From Bacteroides sp. GM023 (GTDB lineage Bacteria > Bacteroidota > Bacteroidia > Bacteroidales > Bacteroidaceae), in the NCBI RefSeq assembly GCF_014750685.1, contig NZ_JAAXGE010000009.1, forward strand, positions 62,001 through 126,000: a stretch of 64,000 nt of DNA. The letters are read 5' to 3'. The first letter of the stretch is position 1, and the number at the start of each line of letters is the position of its first letter. Position numbers and translations under genes: made by a program. Shown here piece after piece: positions 35,330-43,530 of the stretch. The notes under the pieces are model-generated. The model was not told the origin of the DNA, ran no database searches, and saw nothing but the letters and a program-made list of their open reading frames with translations.

Positions 35330-35412
35330 AACACAAACAAAACAAACAATATTTTTATAATGCTAATCCAAGTAAATGGATTATGGGGCCCGTACGCTTA
35401 CGGATTTTTTTC

Positions 35413-35676
35413 TTAAATGTTATTAGGACAATCAAGTACAAGAGTTGAATCTTCGCATAACATGATTGAGCATTTGTCCAGAATGTTCAGGTCGATTTCG
35501 ACTTTCATATGACCACAGACGTCATGTATCTTGTTCTTGAAGTCTGCAAAGCCTTTCACGAAGTTTTCGATTCGTTTGGCTGAGCGTTCAAAAGCATACC
35601 AATGTCCGTTCTCCTCAAACAGATAGGCTTGTCGCGTATCTGATGCTTCTAGTTGCAGAATGTCTTTCGTTTTCAT
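35413..35676 (-). CDS. Small protein, unknown (end of fimbrial operon)
   Basis: An 87-aa protein starting MKTKDILQLEASD. It has no signal peptide and looks cytosolic, with a mixed helix/strand pattern and four Cys, including a CGHMK segment. No family was recognised. The in-frame upstream ATG at 35718 would overlap the DUF4906 gene by 28 bp, so the start at 35676, 14 nt after that gene's stop, is preferred. It is the last gene before the terminator at 35273-35329. Confidence 0.6.
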   Translation of the reverse strand: MKTKDILQLEASDTRQAYLFEENGHWYAFERSAKRIENFVKGFADFKNKIHDVCGHMKVEIDLNILDKCSIMLCEDSTLVLDCPNNI

Positions 35677-35690
35677 GGTATAATATTTTT

Positions 35691-38663
35691 TTATTCTATT
35701 TCTACGTCGCGTACACAACGTATTTTAAATTTCGCTGTTTTATCCACCTTATTTGATAAGTACAAATTCCTGTTTGCGCAAAAGAACCGTTCTCCTCCTT
35801 CATAATTCCAATAAGTACGGGCAAGAGTGTTGTTGGTGTTATCTTTATTTTGAATGTACATCAACATCATTTCCCGTTGATTAGGTGCTCTCCAAAGTCC
35901 CCGGTCACTTTTGTCAGCCTTTTCGGAATAATTTTTGCAGAGACTGCGGTCGCCGTCAGTGGTCAAATAATTTATATTATTGGCTGTTTTATACCAGTAT
36001 GAGCGCATGACTACGTCCCAGGTAGTTAAAGTAAATGAATTATCACCATCACGTACTGTTGTTCCGCCTATTCTGTTGCTTGCCGGAGAATGAGGATTCG
36101 CCGACATCTGGAATGCTTTGTATGGTTTGTTGCCATCTTCAAAATTATGATGAATGGCTATTTCACCTATTCTGATTCGTCCACGTATGTTTAAGTCTGT
36201 TAATCGAGACATCTTGAAGATGTTGTTTGCCGTAATGGTTTCATCTCCGGATGTTGTATATACTTTTACCCGCGTTCCTGTTGACTTGTATTCATACGCT
36301 TGTTGTGGGAGATCCTTCGTTTTATCGACTGTTGTTTGCTTTGTTGTCTTGTCTATTCCCAAATTACGTACGCATCTGAAGTTCCTCGGTAATTTTGCGT
36401 TATTAACCGAGTAATCACCTACTGAAGCGCCTTCTTCCGACCAGATCCGTTTTTTGTCACTGGTGACATAATGATAATTCTCCCTATCATCATACACGAA
36501 CGTAATGTTATCCGCATCAAATAACGGAGAAGGCAGACTCTTTGCTCCCAAATACATACCCATCAATTGTTCACTGCTGGGCACATACCATTTTACTTCA
36601 TTCAATGAAATCGTTCCGTCTCCGTTTTCATCGCGATTGCGGGATAAACAACGTGCTAAAGCGATTGCATCGTTTCGGGTTGCAAATGTGCTCATCTTTT
36701 GATCCCAACTGGTAACGTTTACGTAAGTATTCCAAGAGGTTTTCTTGCGTAGGTATTCCCAGGTATTCCACAAACCGTTTGCGGCAGAAAGATCACTGAC
36801 TTCCGGGCTTCCCCATGTGGCTGCCCCCGTTTCGTTGCTGTGTTCCATTCCTAAGGCTGTGGTGGACTCTGTACTGTAATAGGTTTGTATGGAACGCTGT
36901 GTCAACATATACTTGGCGCTGGCATAACTGCTGTTACCATCCGGGCTATACGTAGGAGAATATACTAACATCACATAACGATTGTCCGCATTGGCGAAGT
37001 GCCGCCAATAGGTTTTAGCGTCACTGCCCCAGTTTTGCCCTTTGGGTGCTTCTGTATAATAGTATTCATCTACAAATACTGTATAGTAATATAGCTTGTC
37101 CTTCGTTTTATCTGATGAGGCGTCCTTATTGTAACGTTCCTGTACGCTATTTGAAAGTCCGAATAAATCAATGACGTTATTTTTCTTGTATGTCTCTAAT
37201 TGAGTTGCGCTATTGCTCGCATTTGATATGAAGTGAATCCAATGATAGTCTTGTTTGGCAGGGCTATTTGCATTATCGGGTGTACTTTTGTCCGTTACCT
37301 CTCCGAAAGGGGTTCTTACTACGAATTTTAATCCCGTACCTCCGGTCTTTTCGTCTACCACATTGTTGTAGCTGAATCCCATAACAAAATAATTGTAGTG
37401 TGCATCCAGGACACGGACATCCGAATCAGCGTCGATGACGTTTCCTTCTGCGCCCGGACGATTTTCAGTCTGTTCCAATACTTCAACCACAATATCTTCT
37501 ACATCATTGATTGTCATTTCGTAGGTGTATTTCGTATTCCGTTTACTCGTGAAGTTGGCAGGATTGTCAATGCCTCCCCCAAGATGGATTCTATAAGTTA
37601 CGGTAGCTACCCGCTTGCCGGCATTATTGTCGTCACGCTTGATTTCCAATTCACCTTTAATTTCCACAAACGTGGCATGCGGTTCTGAATATTTGTATAT
37701 ACCCGTGTTTGTCCCGTCCTGGTTTTTAATTTCGGCTTCTCGCTTGGCGTATTCTTTTATTTTCTCCTCGTTCGACATTCCGCTGACATTCCGGCTTATG
37801 GAACTGCCCTCGTATTCTTTTGCATTCTTGATGTTCTCCGTCATATAGAAGTCGAAAGTACGGAAAGATTTGTTCGATTCGTTTTCAGTGCCGAATCCTG
37901 TAGATACCTTACTGTTTCCATAATCGCTTTTTTCATTGAAACTGCTTGTAGTTTGCTCGATTATTTTTGATTTCAACGGTACTTCCTTAACCTGCCAACT
38001 AGTAGGAACGAAACTTAGAACTTTGGGACCTGTTGATATTTTAAATTTGATATGTGAATCCAGGCGTGTAAGTTCTATCTTTCCGCTTGATATAGTTCCT
38101 CCCTCTTCGGGAATAACACAATATCCCTCCGGTTTCACCTCCGATTCATTTGTCCGCCTGAATGCGCCACTCATGACCAGACTGCCTTGTACGCGTTCTA
38201 TATTGGCTTCGGATATACTACAGTATACCTTAAATAAATCGTCGATATTACTAACTTGGTCCAATTGGCTTCGTATTGCACTTAATTCGTTGGTTTCTAC
38301 ATTGGCTACGGCATAAATACGGCATACTCCGCTGGAGGTCTTCAAATTCAACGTACCTTCTCCCTTGTTTTCCAGTGTACTAATGATTTCATCCGTCGAG
38401 TAGAACTTGCCGGTTTTCAGATTTCCGCTCGTAGCGTCGAATACCAGTACATAAAGGTCATTTATGCGACTTTCTTCTTTTTCGGGAAGTGCGCGGGATG
38501 TTATTTTATCCATTCCGGGGATGGATAAACCGAGGTTGATTTCTACGGGAATACCCTCTTTGACATGAGTAGGAGTATATATGTCATCATCTGCACACGC
38601 ATTGCAAAATATGCAGGCGAATGTTATATATAAGAATTTTAATATATTGTTTTGCTTTTTCAT
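35691..38663 (-). CDS. DUF4906 fimbrial-locus lipoprotein
   Basis: A 990-aa secreted protein, the largest in the fimbrial operon. The N-terminus is a lipoprotein-like signal (Cys20/Cys23). The first half (about 30-430) resembles a fimbrillin-type beta domain with SRALPEKEE and INDLYVLVFDA, the pattern where major fimbrillins carry their proprotein strand. The C-terminal half has Trp- and Tyr-rich repeats and a YLSNKVDKTAKFKIRCVRD end. DUF4906 proteins occur at the ends of Bacteroides fimbrial loci; a tip or accessory adhesin role is inferred. It starts 18 nt after the FimA-like gene. Confidence 0.78.
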   Translation of the reverse strand: MKKQNNILKFLYITFACIFCNACADDDIYTPTHVKEGIPVEINLGLSIPGMDKITSRALPEKEESRINDLYVLVFDATSGNLKTGKFYSTDEIISTLENKGEGTLNLKTSSGVCRIYAVANVETNELSAIRSQLDQVSNIDDLFKVYCSISEANIERVQGSLVMSGAFRRTNESEVKPEGYCVIPEEGGTISSGKIELTRLDSHIKFKISTGPKVLSFVPTSWQVKEVPLKSKIIEQTTSSFNEKSDYGNSKVSTGFGTENESNKSFRTFDFYMTENIKNAKEYEGSSISRNVSGMSNEEKIKEYAKREAEIKNQDGTNTGIYKYSEPHATFVEIKGELEIKRDDNNAGKRVATVTYRIHLGGGIDNPANFTSKRNTKYTYEMTINDVEDIVVEVLEQTENRPGAEGNVIDADSDVRVLDAHYNYFVMGFSYNNVVDEKTGGTGLKFVVRTPFGEVTDKSTPDNANSPAKQDYHWIHFISNASNSATQLETYKKNNVIDLFGLSNSVQERYNKDASSDKTKDKLYYYTVFVDEYYYTEAPKGQNWGSDAKTYWRHFANADNRYVMLVYSPTYSPDGNSSYASAKYMLTQRSIQTYYSTESTTALGMEHSNETGAATWGSPEVSDLSAANGLWNTWEYLRKKTSWNTYVNVTSWDQKMSTFATRNDAIALARCLSRNRDENGDGTISLNEVKWYVPSSEQLMGMYLGAKSLPSPLFDADNITFVYDDRENYHYVTSDKKRIWSEEGASVGDYSVNNAKLPRNFRCVRNLGIDKTTKQTTVDKTKDLPQQAYEYKSTGTRVKVYTTSGDETITANNIFKMSRLTDLNIRGRIRIGEIAIHHNFEDGNKPYKAFQMSANPHSPASNRIGGTTVRDGDNSFTLTTWDVVMRSYWYKTANNINYLTTDGDRSLCKNYSEKADKSDRGLWRAPNQREMMLMYIQNKDNTNNTLARTYWNYEGGERFFCANRNLYLSNKVDKTAKFKIRCVRDVEIE

Positions 38664-38681
38664 CAGGCTTTCCTCCTTATA

Positions 38682-39737
38682 TTAATTGAATGGCGGGACG
38701 ATTACTGTTTCAGTATCCCATGCAAGTACTTCATATGCCAATTCACAATCAAATTCGGTTTTTACACTTACGATATTGAATATATATATATAATTGCGAA
38801 GAACATCATAGGGCATATTATTTTCTACGAATGGCAGTGTATAAGTCTTGCTGTAGCTTCCATTTATTGTCGCTGTTATGGTCAGATAGATTTTCTTGCT
38901 GTCATCAACTCCTATGTTTTTATGCTCTGGAATGTAAAAGCGGTCTGCAAAATTGTTTCCTTCAGCACCAGACAGAGGACCGGAAGTCAGCGCTTTGGTG
39001 GAACACGTGGCATCCGCCGGGACAGACGGTTGGCCGTCTGCCACTGCCGGGATGGGAGCACAATATCCTTTTGTATTATAATTTTCCAATTTGATTTCCG
39101 TTATTTCAAAACCTTTCAGCCCATTGCCGTCATTGACAGTTACGTTCACTTTGGCAATTGCACGTCTCAATGCCACTTCTCCGACATTATAACCTCCTTC
39201 TGTGATTGGTAGTGTGACACTGCTCACTCCCCACATCGGGATATTTTCCGTCCAATTATTGCTTGCATATGTATAGGTCAGTTGTTGGTACAAGTCGTTC
39301 TTGCTACTGATGCCTTTGTTCAGACTGATATTGGTGACATCTTTGCTTTTTGCGTTGGCGATGACAACAAATTCCATCTTACCCTTGCTTGCGTAAGTCT
39401 CTGATAGTCTTCCCTCTATACGTCGGGTTGTTGAACCGTCTGTACCGCTTATCAGTATATTTTGTACTTCTTCAATGAATCGGTCATTAAAGAAGGTGTA
39501 GATTTGCACGTCATTAATCTTTCGTTCTCCTTCCAGCCCACCGGTTTCACCGATGATGCCGCGTGTGTCAGTAGTCGGAAAGGAAAGTATGAGATTTACT
39601 TTGCCGCCTTTTATAAGAGCCGGGTTATTCTCGTCGCTGTTGTCCGAACGATCATCCATAACTCCGTCTGTGACACACGAAGTTGCTATCATGCAAAGGA
39701 TAGCCAGCAAGTAATATGTCAATTTAGAGTATTTCAT
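38682..39737 (-). CDS. FimA/Mfa-like fimbrial subunit
   Basis: A 351-aa lipoprotein (IATSC, Cys21) of the P. gingivalis FimA-type fimbrillin superfamily. The N-terminal domain has the DTRG motif near residue 56, where cleavage could free the strand for donor-strand polymerisation, and KINDVQIYTFF; later blocks include RRAIAKVNVTV and RNYIYIFNI. I chose the start MKYSKL at 39737, which avoids overlapping the upstream gene (an in-frame ATG lies at 39761). It is a minor or tip-proximal subunit by position. Confidence 0.8.
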   Translation of the reverse strand: MKYSKLTYYLLAILCMIATSCVTDGVMDDRSDNSDENNPALIKGGKVNLILSFPTTDTRGIIGETGGLEGERKINDVQIYTFFNDRFIEEVQNILISGTDGSTTRRIEGRLSETYASKGKMEFVVIANAKSKDVTNISLNKGISSKNDLYQQLTYTYASNNWTENIPMWGVSSVTLPITEGGYNVGEVALRRAIAKVNVTVNDGNGLKGFEITEIKLENYNTKGYCAPIPAVADGQPSVPADATCSTKALTSGPLSGAEGNNFADRFYIPEHKNIGVDDSKKIYLTITATINGSYSKTYTLPFVENNMPYDVLRNYIYIFNIVSVKTEFDCELAYEVLAWDTETVIVPPFN

Positions 39738-39750
39738 CGTTTTGTTTATT

Positions 39751-40866
39751 TTAGAGTTCAATTTCGTTAAGATGGATGATCCAATCGTTCACGTCAATTA
39801 CGGTATTGATTAATGCCAGGTTTTCGTCTACAAAAACGATGATACCATAATTATCTTCACGGTCCAAGTATTCTTGGAGAGTGTAATTTCGATCTTTGTA
39901 TTTTTCTAACTGAAGCAATTCAAAATAAGTGACTAGATTATCGCATTTGAATAATGTTTCGTTGGTGATGGTGTTTTTAATGACCAATTGCGGTGTCTTG
40001 TCTTTTATTAACCTGCCGACATTTAGTTCACTGACAATTGCGGGGTACTCTTTAGCGCCTTCACCTTCGGCGCTGAAAGCTCTGGATTTGACATTCTCTT
40101 CATTGATAACGATAGGCTTATAAGTGAGAAGATTGTCATCCAGCAGGCTATTGTCATAGTTCATATATCCATTGTCATCATAGATCACGCAGCCGAATGA
40201 CTTCTTGGTCAATGCTCTTGTGACCGGACCGCCTGATTCGTTTTTCTGTGCGATGATGATTCGGATGCTATTGGTGTTTTTTACCAGGTTTACTGTTGTA
40301 ATCTGTTCTCTTCCATTGATGGTAGTAACGCTACGGGTATTGGTGGCGTTTTGTTTGACTTCTCCGTGCCATAGTGAGTGAAGACTTTGCTCCACTAAGT
40401 ATTTCCCTTTTTCTTCTTCTTCGGGAGATGTACGGACCTGAGCCGCTTCTCTACGCAGAGTTTTTACTTTTAGTTCTTCAAGTTTGGATTGCTCCGGAAA
40501 TAAAACTGGAATAGCAAATGATTCGTCATTTAATCCCGCCCATGCAATGAGATGATATTGGGTGGGGTCGATGTCTAAATCCATGGCATAAATTTCATTT
40601 CCCAACATTTCTCCTTCATCCGTTTTCTGGTATACCAGATTGTTTTTATCATCAAAAGCATAGAGTGTGACGGTTCTCACTTGTTTGGCAAAAGCGTCTA
40701 CTTCGTCCATATTATAGTCATACTTGAACTTCACACGATATTTGATACTGCAATCGCCATCGTCGTATCCCAAAACGGAGTCGCAGGATGCGATTGCACT
40801 AGCCAATATGGTGAGCAACAATGCCTTGCTTGCCTTTTTTTGTATGGTCGTCAGTATTCCTTTCAT
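39751..40866 (-). CDS. FimB/Mfa2 family anchor subunit
   Basis: A 371-aa lipoprotein (AIASC, Cys28) of the FimB/Mfa2 family, which anchors fimbriae to the outer membrane and limits their length. Features: DCSIKYRVKFKYDYNMDE right after the signal, VRTVTLYAFDDKNNLV, and QYHLIAWAGL. It follows the major subunit gene across a terminator-like hairpin (40928-40964). Confidence 0.9.
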   Translation of the reverse strand: MKGILTTIQKKASKALLLTILASAIASCDSVLGYDDGDCSIKYRVKFKYDYNMDEVDAFAKQVRTVTLYAFDDKNNLVYQKTDEGEMLGNEIYAMDLDIDPTQYHLIAWAGLNDESFAIPVLFPEQSKLEELKVKTLRREAAQVRTSPEEEEKGKYLVEQSLHSLWHGEVKQNATNTRSVTTINGREQITTVNLVKNTNSIRIIIAQKNESGGPVTRALTKKSFGCVIYDDNGYMNYDNSLLDDNLLTYKPIVINEENVKSRAFSAEGEGAKEYPAIVSELNVGRLIKDKTPQLVIKNTITNETLFKCDNLVTYFELLQLEKYKDRNYTLQEYLDREDNYGIIVFVDENLALINTVIDVNDWIIHLNEIEL

Positions 40867-40927
40867 CTTTTTTCGTTTTATGCTTTTGAGAAGTTGATGT
40901 TTTGTTTGAAGTGATGTTCGTAGATGG

Positions 40928-40964
40928 AAAAATCGGGAGAGGAGACTTCTTCTCTCCCGATTTT
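40928..40964 (-). terminator. Attenuator-like terminator between mfa1 and mfa2 genes
   Basis: Minus strand: AAATCGGGAGAGAA pairs with TCCTCTCCCGATTT, a 12-13 bp stem, followed directly by TTTTT. It sits in the 114-bp gap between major subunit and anchor genes, so it could lower expression of the downstream genes relative to the major fimbrillin. Confidence 0.8.
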
Positions 40965-40980
40965 ATGCTTTTAGATATTG

Positions 40981-42270
40981 TTAGAGTCCGATATTATTCT
41001 TGTGAATTGTCCAAGGCATAATATTTGCTTTCACTGTCAACTTGGTCGGATCAGTTGCCGGCGGAGGTACTTCACCCGGCCAGCCTAAATCTGCAATCTT
41101 TGTAACTGTAAGCTGATACCAATTGTTGCGAACGATTGTACAACCTTTACCCACATGCTGAATCGGAGCTTCGTAATAACATATACCGTCTGTGTATTTC
41201 ACTATACCATTGTTTTTGAGGTAATCTGCGTCTCCTTCTTTCTCGCTAAGACCAGAGAAGTCTGCTCTCATCTCTGCCCAAGTTTTATAGACCGTTTTTA
41301 CTTCTTCATTATTGTTATTGTAATAGCTCTTTACGTAGAAGGTTCCAGCCTGTGTAGGAACCTCGCCTACCATATAATATACTTGCCCTTTGTACTGTAC
41401 ATTGGTAGCGGAAGCTTTTGCAGCATCCCAATCTCCACCAACTTTATTTTCAAGACAGTAGGTGATAGAGTTAGTAATCCATTCATAATTACCTGTAGAG
41501 TACGCCTGTAAATAAGGGGATTGGCCTTTCCAACTAGATGTTTGTGACAATACGTAAGAGTCCTTTATTAAATTGGAATATGAATGTCCAATGATAGCTA
41601 CTGCCAACGTTTCTTTGTTACCATCTACATTTACGGTTGGGTCCGATAGACTGAATTTAGTGTCATCTGTCTTTTCTTCCAGTTTAGCGCATACACGATT
41701 CACTTCTATAGTTTCTTCATTGGTGTCAACGCCTGCAAGAATATTTACACCTGTTTCCACTCCGCTCATGAGAAAGTTATTTTCCTTGGCAATACCTGTT
41801 GTCAGAAAAGTGTTAAGTGGCAATACCTGGTTTCCGATGAGCAAATTTTCTAAACTGCCAGTGTTTGATGCAATAGCTGCATTTAACGCTTCCGACGGAT
41901 TAATAAATACAGTAATTTTCACATTACTACCGGAGGCTACTTCAAACTTAGGAGTACTAGCTATTAAAACCTTATCTCCGTCCGGCGTTCCGTTTAAAGT
42001 CAAGTTGTTTTTGACAATACGTTTATTGTCACCATAATCTAATACGATTGTAGCAGTTGTGATGCTTGACTCTGCTTTAGTTCCTTCATCCTTACCACCG
42101 TCTGTAACACTGGATGCTCTGGTTATAGCCGATGTAGAGAAACTGATTCTCATATTGGCTTGTTCACCGGTTGGGGGTTGAATACTGTTATCTACGAATT
42201 CTTCGCTGTTGCTACAAGCTGTCATGGCAGCTACTACCAAACCTGCTAATAATAAATTTTTGATTTTCAT
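40981..42270 (-). CDS. Mfa1-like major fimbrillin
   Basis: A 429-aa fimbrial major subunit. The N-terminal signal has a lipobox-like MTACS (Cys19). SAITRASS around Arg51 marks the likely Arg-specific processing site that frees the polymerising strand. The middle has GTPDGDKVLIAS, and the C-terminal region (WYQLTVTKIADLGWPGEV, then TVKANIMPWTI) fits the Mfa1 C-terminal fimbrillin domain. As the first gene of the unit, before an attenuator, it is the major stalk protein. Its promoter should lie in the 42271-43440 gap. Confidence 0.88.
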   Translation of the reverse strand: MKIKNLLLAGLVVAAMTACSNSEEFVDNSIQPPTGEQANMRISFSTSAITRASSVTDGGKDEGTKAESSITTATIVLDYGDNKRIVKNNLTLNGTPDGDKVLIASTPKFEVASGSNVKITVFINPSEALNAAIASNTGSLENLLIGNQVLPLNTFLTTGIAKENNFLMSGVETGVNILAGVDTNEETIEVNRVCAKLEEKTDDTKFSLSDPTVNVDGNKETLAVAIIGHSYSNLIKDSYVLSQTSSWKGQSPYLQAYSTGNYEWITNSITYCLENKVGGDWDAAKASATNVQYKGQVYYMVGEVPTQAGTFYVKSYYNNNNEEVKTVYKTWAEMRADFSGLSEKEGDADYLKNNGIVKYTDGICYYEAPIQHVGKGCTIVRNNWYQLTVTKIADLGWPGEVPPPATDPTKLTVKANIMPWTIHKNNIGL

Positions 42271-42609
42271 TTTTTTTGTTTTAATGTGTGATGCAATATT
42301 TTTTCTTGAGTGATGTATATACCTATTATATATACAACATAATTTGTTTTGTTTTCCCTTTTGAAAGGGAAGTTGAGGTTCATCGAAAGTGATGAGAGGA
42401 CATTTGTTCTGGTTTTAAAATCAGTAACATCATATCTTTTTGGTTGGAAGCCCTTATACTATATAAGGAAGAGAGTCTTCCGGAAAGTGGTGGAGTTTTT
42501 ACTTCTTATAGGCAATGTTTGTTTTTTTGTTTATTACTCTATTATGTTATGTTTTGTTTCTTTTATTTCAGTGAGATTTTAGTGAGTTCCGTATCTCTTA
42601 CTGACACTG

Positions 42610-42617
42610 CAAAATTA
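42610..42617 (-). promoter_or_regulatory. Candidate -7 box of mfa1
   Basis: Minus strand TAATTTTG followed by CAG, the best TAnnTTTG match upstream of mfa1; -33 is weak. It implies a long leader of about 335 nt. Confidence 0.45.
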
Positions 42618-43047
42618 TGCAAGAAAAGCATAACCAGTGGTTGGCATTCTCTTCAATATTCAAGGTGATTTTTGCAATCTTTTATATTTGATTTTGGTAG
42701 TGGGTATTTCATTCATTTCTGAATGATATTACAGGTGGAATGATTATTTTACCTATTTTTGTCTTTGATTTACCCTTGTTCTTAAGGTGGATGGATATGG
42801 GAGAAGTATATTCAGTCTTCGTATAATTCTGTATATACAGCCGTATTGGGAGAAATTGAGAAAAATAGTGGTATATTTAATCAGTAAATAATGAGAGTTG
42901 ATAGCAGAACTGGAATAAAACAGTATTTGAAAAGAACTAATTCATTTCTGTACGGGAATGAATTAAACGTATCGGTATGAATAGTTCCTGCATATTCCTA
43001 TTTATTATATGGGTTGCAATTAATTTCCAATTATACATAAATTTAAT

Positions 43048-43133
43048 CGTCTGACTATAGTTTCTTTTTCGTCTGACTATAGTTAGACGAAAGTTCAACT
43101 ATAGTCAGACGAAAGAAGCACTATAGTCAGACG
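43048..43133. repeat. Module A: CGTCTGACTATAGT repeats
   Basis: Two direct copies (43048-43061, 43070-43083) and two inverted copies (43098-43111, 43120-43133) of CGTCTGACTATAGT. The starts of the direct pair and the ends of the inverted pair are each 22 bp apart. The whole module is a hairpin, copy 1 with 4 and 2 with 3. Confidence 0.85.
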
Positions 43134-43205
43134 ATTAGAGTTGTGCATAGCATGTATTAGTTTTCGGTGAATAAAGAACTAATATTTACTATGAATAATT
43201 TTATT

Positions 43206-43291
43206 CGTCTGACAGCTGTTGTCTTTGCGTCTGACAGCTGTTAAACTTTCGTCTGACAGTTGTTGTCTTTGCGTCTGACAGATGTCAGACG
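43206..43291. repeat. Module B: four 22-bp tandem repeats
   Basis: CGTCTGACAG(C/T/A)TGT begins at 43206, 43228, 43250 and 43272, exactly 22 bp apart, with the intervening bases mostly TGTCTTTG. The last copy runs into GTCAGACG and is itself a 20-bp near-palindrome (43272-43291). Confidence 0.88.
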
Positions 43292-43445
43292 AATAAAATT
43301 ATGTATGACTGGAGCTAATTGTAATCTATATAATAAATAGGAATATACAAGAACTATTCATACCGATATGTTTAATTCAAAACAGTACAAGGATGAATGA
43401 AAGTTTGTTTTAACTACTGATTCGGATGAATGTGTTGAACTTGAT

Positions 43446-43484
43446 ATAAAAAGAAAACGCACGACCTTCGCAGGCGGTGCGTTT
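43446..43484 (-). terminator. Intrinsic terminator of the DUF3575-DUF3868 unit
   Basis: Minus strand: AAACGCAC (43477-43484) pairs with GTGCGTTT (43455-43462), with an upper stem CCT-GCGA-AGG capped by a GNRA tetraloop. A run TTTTCTTTTT follows. It lies 47 nt after the OmpA-like gene's stop. Confidence 0.88.
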
Positions 43485-43530
43485 GATACCATTTTAAGGG
43501 AAATGGTTTTGGGGGTATATTGTTAGTTTT

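Larger units (their letters stand above)
42940..43398. repeat. Giant nested foldback element
   Basis: The outer arms are 42960-43022 and 43316-43378 (63 nt each, 57 matches and no gap as inverted repeats; the differences are all transitions). They extend outward to ATTCAT...GTAC (42940-42953 and 43385-43398) and inward to CGTCTGAC, giving arms of about 115 nt. Inside are two palindromic modules: A (43048-43133) and B (43206-43291), each built from CGTCTGAC units. The space between them (43155-43184) has an 8-bp inverted repeat. No ORF, invertase or transposase gene is associated. Confidence 0.85.
42271..43530. other. 1.26-kb non-coding region upstream of mfa1
   Basis: No credible gene lies here. 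It contains a candidate promoter (-7 at 42610-42617), a small GTATATA/TATATAC hairpin near 42317, a CCCTTTTGAAAGGG palindrome (42356-42369), the large foldback element (42940-43398) and the terminator of the upstream unit (43446-43484). The leader and region are AT-rich. Confidence 0.8.

Noticed and set aside
43048..43291. CRISPR-like repeat array
   Set aside because: Repeats are 22 bp and nearly contiguous, the 'spacers' are 8 nt and similar to each other, some copies are inverted, and no cas genes are present.
42940..43398. Classic invertible promoter segment
   Set aside because: No TAnnTTTG box facing mfa1 lies between the arms, and no site-specific recombinase gene is near. Inversion is not excluded but is not shown.
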